Of a stretch of 64,000 nt of DNA, positions 58,270 to 64,000 are shown in pieces. The stretch is taken from the NCBI GenBank assembly GCA_016930715.1, contig JAFGGC010000001.1, forward strand, positions 124,001 to 188,000, given 5' to 3'. The translations under genes were made by a program, and so were the position numbers. The DNA is from Endomicrobiales bacterium. GTDB taxonomy: Bacteria; Elusimicrobiota; Endomicrobiia; Endomicrobiales; JAFGGC01. Below the pieces are notes generated by a model. That model had not been told where the DNA came from, searched no databases, and worked only from the letters and a program-made list of their open reading frames with translations. Positions within the stretch are counted from its first letter, which is position 1. Each line of letters begins with the position of its first letter.

Positions 58270-58659
58270 CTACAGGTTGTCCGCTATCGTCGGTCCGGCA
58301 GCGGTCGGCTGGCTGTACGTTACCATCATCCACGACGCTTCGCCCGAGCCGGTGGTATAGACATCGAACGCCGACCCGGTGACAGTGACCCTGTAGCTCG
58401 TGAAGTATTTATTCTGTGTCGCATCCACCTTCAGTTGAGCATCCATCTCTGTCGCGACGGCAACCGCACGAAATGAGCTGTTCTGCGCCATAAAGGCCTT
58501 CTCGGCATTCGCGACGGAAGACACGAGAGCCCTTCCTTCTGCGGCTATGGCACCGCGTGTGTAGCCCCTGTAGATAGGCACGGAAACCGCAGCGAGTATG
58601 CCTATAATCACAAGAACCACCATCAGATCAATAAGCGCGAAGCCAGCGCAGTTCTTTTT
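58270..58659 (-). pseudogene. Second major-pilin copy lacking a start codon
   Basis: The body is about 75% similar by eye to the pilin at 58745 ([23 protein letters not shown]...[15 protein letters not shown]...TAAGPTIADNL). In frame upstream of the track ATG (58623) the leader reads VKKNCAGFALIDLMVV, then continues without ATG, GTG or TTG to a TAG about 33 codons upstream of 58623. Using 58623 would delete the leader and the Gly-Phe cleavage site. The +5 Glu is replaced by Asp and no Shine-Dalgarno sequence is visible. It looks like a silent cassette or dying duplicate, unless ATA/ATT initiation is used. Confidence 0.7.
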
Positions 58660-58744
58660 GACGCAACTACTTATAGCAAAAGAACTCTCGTCCCTTTTAT
58701 GAGAACCTGTTATACGAAACTTCTATCAGCGGATAATCGCGAGA

Positions 58745-59143
58745 TTACAGATTGTCCGTGATCGTGGGACCCGCAGTAGCAGGCTGAATGTACGTAACGT
58801 TAATGCCTGACGCTTCGCTGGCACCGGCACCAGTCGTTATAACTGTGAAAGCCGCTCCCGCGACGGTAACCGTGTAGTCCCTGAAGTATCTGTTCTGGGT
58901 GGCATCCACCTTAAGCTGAGCGTCCATCGCCGTTACAGTGCCGACAGGGCGGTAGGATGAGTTCTGCGCCATGAATATCTTCTCGGCATTCGCGACCGCG
59001 GAAGCCAGAGCCCTCCCTTCTGCAGCCATGGCGCCCTGCGTGTAATTCCTGTAGATGGGCACTGAAACTGCCGCAAGGATGCCTACGATAACGATAACCA
59101 CCATCAACTCGACAAGCGTGAAACCTTTTGCCTTCTTGGACAT
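58745..59143 (-). CDS. pilA: Major type IV pilin
   Basis: The 132-residue protein has prepilin leader MSKKAKG, then [27 protein letters not shown] with the conserved Glu at +5. GGGAGGACAAA precedes the ATG, the strongest ribosome site in the cluster. The body ends GPTITDNL with no disulfide cysteines, so it lacks the usual D-loop and resembles pseudopilin-like or geopilin-like short pilins. It should be cleaved by a prepilin peptidase not in this window. Confidence 0.92.
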   Translation of the reverse strand: MSKKAKGFTLVELMVVIVIVGILAAVSVPIYRNYTQGAMAAEGRALASAVANAEKIFMAQNSSYRPVGTVTAMDAQLKVDATQNRYFRDYTVTVAGAAFTVITTGAGASEASGINVTYIQPATAGPTITDNL

Positions 59144-59209
59144 TTTGTCCTCCCTTTATTTAATTTCCTTCTCTCTTGCTGCTCGAAACTGGCGTCATCA
59201 CCTCCGGTT

Positions 59210-60457
59210 CTATTGTTTCATCATGGCCGAACCAAGCTTGAATATCGGAAGATACATGACAATGACCACAACCCCTATCAGCCCCCCCAGCGAAACTATC
59301 AGTATAGGCTCTATTATAGAGCTCATCGCCACGACGGCCGCGTCGACCTCATCCGTGTAATAATCCGATATCTTCTCGAACATCTCGTCGAGCTTGCCCG
59401 ATTTTTCCCCTACCGAGGTCATCCTTGCGACCATTTTGGGAAATACCGCCATTTTCATCATTTCATCCGATACGGTCGAACCCTCTATGACCTTCGTCCT
59501 TATCTCAAGAATTTTTGATTCCACGTAGGCGTTGTCGGCGACGCGGGCCGCCACTTCGAGCGAAACGACTATATCGTTGCCGCTTTTTAGAAGCGTCGCG
59601 AAAGTCTGAAAAAATCTGGCAAATACGATCTTCCTGTTTATCTCGCCGAATATGGGCAAGTTCAAAAGGGCCGTGTCCATTATCATCCTGCCTGATGAGG
59701 TTTTATACCAGAAGGCGAACGTCAGCACTACTCCCGCAAAAACTATCATCAAATAGGGTATGTTCTGGATCATAAACTCCGAAATGGCTATTGTAATGAG
59801 TGTCGGCGTCGGAAGCTGCGCCCCGAAAGAGGCGAACATAGCCTTGAATTTCGGTATCAGGAAAAACACCAGCCCGCCGAGCGCCAGGAGGAAGAAACCA
59901 GCCACGAACGCCGGATACATACTCGCCGCCTGGACCTTTCTTTTGAGTTTCACCGTATTCTCCAGGTACAGGGCGAGGTCCAGAAGGATTTTCGCGAGCT
60001 TCCCGCTCCTCTCGCCCGCGGCTACAAGGGAAACGAAAACCCTGCCGAAGACCGACTGGTATTTCTTCATCGAATCGGACATCGTGCTTCCGCCCCTGAT
60101 GTCGTTAGCTATCTCTTTGAGCATCTTCTTGAACGAAAGCCTGACGGACATTTCGGAAACATCGTCTATGGATTCCAGTATCGGCACGCCCGCGTTTATC
60201 AGCGTCGCCAGCTGGCGGCAGAATACCGCTATCTCCTGAAGGGTGACGCTCACGCGCACGGAACCCTTCGCTGTTTTTTCCGCGGCGGGCGCGGCGCCGC
60301 CTTTCGAGGTTTTCGAGCCCTTGGCGCCGGTCACCGAGAACACTACAAGCCCCTCGGCGTTCAACATCGCCACGAGCTCTCTTTCGGACGCGGCCATCCT
60401 TGAGCCCTCAACGAGCTCGTTGTTCGCGTTCCTTGCCCTGAATAAAAATTTAGGCAT
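59210..60457 (-). CDS. pilC: Type IV pilus inner-membrane platform protein PilC
   Basis: The 415-residue protein starts PKFLFRARNANNELVEGSRMAASERELVAML. Two T2SSF domains (about 80-205 and 280-405) carry FCRQLATLINAGVPILESIDD and FARFFQTFATLLKSGNDIVVSLEVAA, with three membrane helices. It couples the motor ATPases to pilin insertion. It overlaps pilT by 8 nt. Confidence 0.95.
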   Translation of the reverse strand: MPKFLFRARNANNELVEGSRMAASERELVAMLNAEGLVVFSVTGAKGSKTSKGGAAPAAEKTAKGSVRVSVTLQEIAVFCRQLATLINAGVPILESIDDVSEMSVRLSFKKMLKEIANDIRGGSTMSDSMKKYQSVFGRVFVSLVAAGERSGKLAKILLDLALYLENTVKLKRKVQAASMYPAFVAGFFLLALGGLVFFLIPKFKAMFASFGAQLPTPTLITIAISEFMIQNIPYLMIVFAGVVLTFAFWYKTSSGRMIMDTALLNLPIFGEINRKIVFARFFQTFATLLKSGNDIVVSLEVAARVADNAYVESKILEIRTKVIEGSTVSDEMMKMAVFPKMVARMTSVGEKSGKLDEMFEKISDYYTDEVDAAVVAMSSIIEPILIVSLGGLIGVVVIVMYLPIFKLGSAMMKQ

Positions 60458-61535
60458 AATTCTCCTGCCCGAGAAGCCTGCCCAGTTCCTTGTCCCTCTT
60501 TGTTTTCGTCATTGCGAATTCCGGGCTTATCTTTCCGCCCTTGACCAGATCAGAAAGCGACTGGCTCATAGTCTGCATTCCTAGACCAGTCCCCATCTGA
60601 ATGTGGGAATGTATCTGTTCTACCTTATTTTCTCTTATGATGTTCTGTATGGCGGGCGTGACGATCATTATCTCGCTGGCCATGACGCGCCCCTGTCCGT
60701 CCTTCTTCGGCAGAAGCATCTGGTTTATGACGCCGCGCAGGACGTAGGATATCTGCGTCGAGATCTGCGTCTGGTGAGTTGCCGGGAACGAATCGACCAT
60801 CCTTCTTATAGACTCGCTGGCATCGCCGGTATGGAGCGTGGCGAACACCAGATGCCCCGTCTCCGCGATGGTGAGAGCCGATGTCATCGTCTCGGTATCC
60901 CTCATCTCGCCTATCACTACTATGTCCGGGTCCTCCCTCAGTATGAACTTCAACGCGTCTATGAAATTCGGCGTGTCCTGTTTCACTTCCCTCTGATGTA
61001 TCAGCGCCTTGTTGTTCTTGTGTATGTATTCTATCGGATCCTCGATGGATATCACGTGGCAGTTCCTTGTCTTGTTTATGTAATCTATCATTGAAGCCAG
61101 CGTCGTCGTTTTTCCGCTGCCCACCGGCCCGCAAACGAGCACAAGGCCGTGCGGAAGCGAACAGAACTTCTTCAGCGGTTCGGCGGGTATCCCGAGGTAG
61201 TCTATCCCGATTATTTCTAGAGGGAGAAGCCGTATCGCGGCCGAGATCGTGCCCCTTTGCTGGTATATGTTGACCCTGAACCTCCCGAGTTCGTGCTCTC
61301 CGAAAGAAAAATCGAGCGTTTTGGTTTCCAGATACGCCTTTTTTTCGTCTTCGTTCAAAAGGCTGTAGAGAAGGTTCTCGAGCTCTTCCTTCGACACGGG
61401 AGGGAGTTCGGACTGGACGATCTTGCCGTTGACCCTAATGTGAGGAACGCTGCCGACCGTCAGATGAAGGTCGGACGCCCCCTTGCCGCTCATATATTGC
61501 AGCATGGATATCATTTTTTCGTGCCAGTTGACCAT
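60450..61535 (-). CDS. pilT: Type IV pilus retraction ATPase
   Basis: The 361-residue ATPase has Walker A GPVGSGKTTTLA, the Asp box ISIEDPIEYIH, Walker B DIVVIGEMRDTET and His box TGHLVFATLHTGDA. The N-terminal SDLHLTVGSVPHIRVNGK is typical of PilT/PilU. It powers pilus retraction, hence twitching or DNA uptake. It lies in the same operon as pilB and pilC. Confidence 0.95.
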   Translation of the reverse strand: MVNWHEKMISMLQYMSGKGASDLHLTVGSVPHIRVNGKIVQSELPPVSKEELENLLYSLLNEDEKKAYLETKTLDFSFGEHELGRFRVNIYQQRGTISAAIRLLPLEIIGIDYLGIPAEPLKKFCSLPHGLVLVCGPVGSGKTTTLASMIDYINKTRNCHVISIEDPIEYIHKNNKALIHQREVKQDTPNFIDALKFILREDPDIVVIGEMRDTETMTSALTIAETGHLVFATLHTGDASESIRRMVDSFPATHQTQISTQISYVLRGVINQMLLPKKDGQGRVMASEIMIVTPAIQNIIRENKVEQIHSHIQMGTGLGMQTMSQSLSDLVKGGKISPEFAMTKTKRDKELGRLLGQENYA

Positions 61536-61545
61536 ATAGATCCTT

Positions 61546-61587
61546 GATTACACAGATTTCAACAATATTCCACAGATTAAAGACGTT
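61546..61587. repeat. GATTACACAGAT repeat between pilB and pilT
   Basis: GATTACACAGATTT (61546-61559) and CACAGATTAAAGACGTT (61571-61587) match the 48933-49017 repeat (16/17 for the second block). The right part covers the pilB stop codon. Confidence 0.6.
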
Positions 61588-63280
61588 ATCCCGCCGCCGT
61601 GACCGACAATACCTCATCGACCGTGGTTTTCCCGGCTAAAAGATTCTCTATCGCGCTGTCCCTCAAGGTTTTCATGCCTTCCTTGATCGCCTGTTCCTTG
61701 ATGACAACATCCCCTTCGCCCGCAAGTATCATTTTCTTAATAGGAGTAGAAAGCTTGAGCACCTCGCTTATGACGCTGCGGCCCTTGTAACCAGTCCCGA
61801 AGCATTTCTCGCATCCCACTCCGTGGTATACTTTCGCGTGCTTGTCCTTAAGGTCTAGCTTTTCAAGCATCTTGGCGGGCAGTTCGTGCAATTCCTTGCA
61901 ATTCGGGCATATCTTTCGTATCAGCCTCTGGGCTATGACAAGGTCCACCGCATCGGCTATGAGTATCGGCTCTATCCCCATGTAGCCAAGCCGCGAAAGT
62001 GAGCTCACGGCGTCGTTCGTGTGAAGTGTCGAAAGGACCAGGTGCCCCGTGAGCGCGGCCTGCACGGCTATCTCGGCGGTCTCCTTGTCCCTGATTTCTC
62101 CGACCATTATGACGTCCGGGTCCTGCCTCAGGACAGAACGAAGCACGTGCGCGAAACTCAGCCCTATCTGCGGCTTCACCTGCACCTGGTTGATTTTTTT
62201 CAGCTCGTATTCCACCGGGTCCTCAACGGTCACTATGTTCTTTTCAGGCGTGTTGATGAAGCTAAGCCCCGTGTAAAGCGTCGTCGTCTTTCCGCTGCCC
62301 GTGGGTCCGGTCACGAGTATCATACCGTGGGGCCTCTGCAGGGCCTCGCGGAATTTCTCGGCGTCTTCCTTAGAAAAACCGAGATCATCAAGCTGGAGGC
62401 TGACCGTTGTGCGGTCAAGGACTCTCAACACGACCTTCTCCCCGTATATGGTTGGCAGGGTCGAGACACGGACGTCCACCTTCTTGTCGCCGATCTTCAT
62501 CTTGCACTTGCCGTCCTGCGGCAGGCGGCGCTCTGCGATATCGAGGTTCGCGATTATTTTTATCCTCGAAACGATAGCGTTGAAGAACTTTTTCGGCGGA
62601 GGCGGGGACTCCCTGAGCTCCCCGTCAAGCCTCATTCTTAAAGCAACCCCGTTTTCCTCCGGTTCAAGGTGAATGTCGCTGGCCGATTTTGTCACCGCCT
62701 CGTAGAGAAGGGCATTGACGTACTTTATTATGGGCGCCGCGTCAGCCGCCTCGTAATCGTCCTTCGAAAGTTCCTCAAGCTCGTCTGTTTTTATCTCGCC
62801 GACGGCCTGGTCGGGAAGGTCCTTGACGTCCATAAGCCCGCCCGCGTAGTGCCTTTCGATCGCCTCTTTCAGTTCTTTTTCGCTCGAGAGAGAAACGGAA
62901 ACTTTCAGTTTCGTTTCGGCCTCTATCTCGTCTATCGCGTTGACGTTTGACGGGTCCGCCATCGCTATCTGCACGGCCCCTTCCCTCTTCGCTACCGGGA
63001 GCGCCATAAAACGCCGCGCCATTTTTTCCGGTACGAGCTTTAGCACCGCATCGTCGACCTTCAAATCAACAAGCCTGACGTAAGGAATGCGGAAAGATAT
63101 TGCCAGGCACTTCATCAGGTCTTCTTCCTTGATGTAGCCGCGTTTTATGAGTATGGTCCCGATTTTTTCCTTGGTTTTCTGCTGTTCGGAGAGGGCTTCC
63201 TTTAGCTGTTCTTTGGTTATGAAGTTATTTTCCAGAAGGATTTCGCCTATGTATTTCTTTCTCAGGGGCGCAATTGCCAT
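61586..63280 (-). CDS. pilB: Type IV pilus extension ATPase
   Basis: The 564-residue protein has an N-terminal MshEN domain (LRKKYIGEILLENNFITKEQLKEAL ... LAISFRIPYVRL), of the kind that binds c-di-GMP in relatives. Then come Walker A GPTGSGKTTTLY, Asp box VTVEDPVEY, Walker B DVIMVGEIRDKETAE, His box TGHLVLSTLHTNDA and the zinc tetracysteine CPNCKE...CEKCFGTGYKGR. It drives pilus extension. It is the first gene of the leftward operon. Confidence 0.96.
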   Translation of the reverse strand: MAIAPLRKKYIGEILLENNFITKEQLKEALSEQQKTKEKIGTILIKRGYIKEEDLMKCLAISFRIPYVRLVDLKVDDAVLKLVPEKMARRFMALPVAKREGAVQIAMADPSNVNAIDEIEAETKLKVSVSLSSEKELKEAIERHYAGGLMDVKDLPDQAVGEIKTDELEELSKDDYEAADAAPIIKYVNALLYEAVTKSASDIHLEPEENGVALRMRLDGELRESPPPPKKFFNAIVSRIKIIANLDIAERRLPQDGKCKMKIGDKKVDVRVSTLPTIYGEKVVLRVLDRTTVSLQLDDLGFSKEDAEKFREALQRPHGMILVTGPTGSGKTTTLYTGLSFINTPEKNIVTVEDPVEYELKKINQVQVKPQIGLSFAHVLRSVLRQDPDVIMVGEIRDKETAEIAVQAALTGHLVLSTLHTNDAVSSLSRLGYMGIEPILIADAVDLVIAQRLIRKICPNCKELHELPAKMLEKLDLKDKHAKVYHGVGCEKCFGTGYKGRSVISEVLKLSTPIKKMILAGEGDVVIKEQAIKEGMKTLRDSAIENLLAGKTTVDEVLSVTAAG

Positions 63281-63413
63281 AGGAGTGCTCCTTAAAACTT
63301 ATGCTTTCAGAATAACGGATTGCGCTGCGAATGTCTTTAATTTAAGACGGTTTTTCGATATAAACCCTTTAAAGACGCAAACATATTGATTTAGCAAATA
63401 CTTTTGTCATTTA

Positions 63414-63442
63414 ATTATATATAACACATTCTAAAAAGTCAA
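63414..63442 (-). promoter_or_regulatory. Promoter of the pil operon
   Basis: On the minus strand TTGACT (63437-63442) and TATAAT (63414-63419) are 17 nt apart. The pilB leader would be about 125 nt. No riboswitch is evident to me. Confidence 0.75.
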
Positions 63443-63494
63443 CGGTTTTTTAGAGCTTTTTTTTACTTGCGCTGTCTCCGGCTTTTAAAAACTC

Positions 63495-63523
63495 TTGACA
63501 ATCGGGGATTAATTTTAGATAAT
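63495..63523 (+). promoter_or_regulatory. Promoter of motA
   Basis: TTGACA (63495-63500) and GATAAT (63518-63523) are 17 nt apart. It is divergent from the pil promoter, with about 60 nt of leader to the motA ATG. A sigma-28-type site is not seen, so motA here may be transcribed by the housekeeping factor. Confidence 0.7.
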
Positions 63524-63591
63524 TCAATAAAAATCAGCGAAAACCTAATCAAGGGTTGTAAGCCAAAACCCTTAAAAACGCGGAGATAAAA

Positions 63592-64000
63592 ATGGATATT
63601 GCAACGATTATCGGTATTCTGATAGGGTTGGGGCTGGTTATAATATCGGTCCTTATCGCCGAAGGGGCAAAGGGCTTCATCCCTTTCCTGAATTACGAGG
63701 CGTTCCTGGTGGTAATGGGAGGCACTTTCTGCGCTCTCCTCGTGAACTATCCTTTAAGCGAAGTCGTCAAGCTCACCAAAGTGACCAAGAAAGTCCTTAC
63801 TTCCACGGAAGAGGAAGACACCGCCGCGATAATCACGACTTTCGTGGATCTTGCCAAAAAAGCGCGTTCCGACGGTTTCCTGGCCCTTGAAAACGACGTC
63901 AAGAACATGCGCAACGACTTCCTGAAGCGCGGCGTCCAGATGGTGATAGACGGGCTCGACAAGGAATTCATAGCGAACATGATGGAAACGGAACTGGGGC
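63592..64000 (+). CDS. motA: Flagellar stator protein MotA, cut by the window end
   Basis: 136 residues are visible. MDIATIIGILIGLGLVIISVLIAEG is the first helix, NYEAFLVVMGGTFCALLVNYPL the second, followed by the cytoplasmic loop VDLAKKARSDGFLALENDV that interacts with FliG in the family. GGAG precedes ATG 63592. It would form the proton or sodium channel with MotB, expected just outside. With flbD at 49040 it suggests flagellar motility. Confidence 0.92.
   Translation, partial: MDIATIIGILIGLGLVIISVLIAEGAKGFIPFLNYEAFLVVMGGTFCALLVNYPLSEVVKLTKVTKKVLTSTEEEDTAAIITTFVDLAKKARSDGFLALENDVKNMRNDFLKRGVQMVIDGLDKEFIANMMETELG

Overview
The window looks like part of a chromosome from an uncultured Gram-negative bacterium, about 50-55% GC by eye, from one of the candidate lineages around Elusimicrobiota, Omnitrophota or Goldbacteria. 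I cannot place it more precisely. The hints are PorV-like outer-membrane proteins paired with large secreted proteins ending in a PNPYKP-type C-terminal sorting domain, a DUF1846 protein, FlbD and MotA flagellar genes, a full type IV pilus locus, lipoprotein signal peptides and many TTG/GTG starts behind strong Shine-Dalgarno sequences.

Layout. 1-2.8 kb: a large secreted protein running off the left edge, behind a small exported protein. 3.1-10.5 kb: two tandem copies of a two-gene module (PorV-like protein plus NHL-propeller cargo). In the second copy the genes are separated by a DUF559 nuclease gene flanked by inverted hairpin repeats. 10.8-17.8 kb: dnaE, then a radical SAM enzyme, a MEMO-AMMECR1 fusion and a small CcdA/UreH-like membrane protein. 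17.8-29.9 kb (minus strand): response regulator, bile-acid-type symporter, DUF1846, two lipoproteins with an integral membrane protein, KefB-type antiporter, short MscS, PAS-GGDEF cyclase, an eRF1-like small protein and a B12-binding radical SAM enzyme.

29.9-33.3 kb is the most unusual stretch. A tRNA-His gene has a near-perfect 21-nt copy of its 3' end 1.8 kb downstream, bracketing a GIY-YIG nuclease and a DUF4143 ATPase. Next to it is a 157-nt palindrome. Then comes a tRNA-Arg(TCT) gene split in the anticodon loop by a 654-nt group I intron that encodes a PD-(D/E)XK homing endonuclease.

33.4-46.1 kb: pdxA, two parvulin-type chaperones, an apparently exported CheR-like methyltransferase, an alpha/beta-hydrolase lipoprotein, an amino-acid permease, mfd, DUF3795, a Ser/Thr kinase and a PilZ protein. 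46.1-51.2 kb: ppdK, flbD and a TMTC-like glycosyltransferase. 51.2-63.3 kb: a type IV pilus operon (pilB, pilT, pilC, pilin, a start-less second pilin, minor pilins, pilM, pilN, a PilO/PilP fusion, a secretin, a response regulator and a TPR protein), read leftward from a consensus promoter. At the right edge motA starts in the opposite direction.

A recurring theme is the number of unrelated palindromic or inverted repeat families in spacers and even in gene ends. Two of these families sit directly around small nuclease genes.
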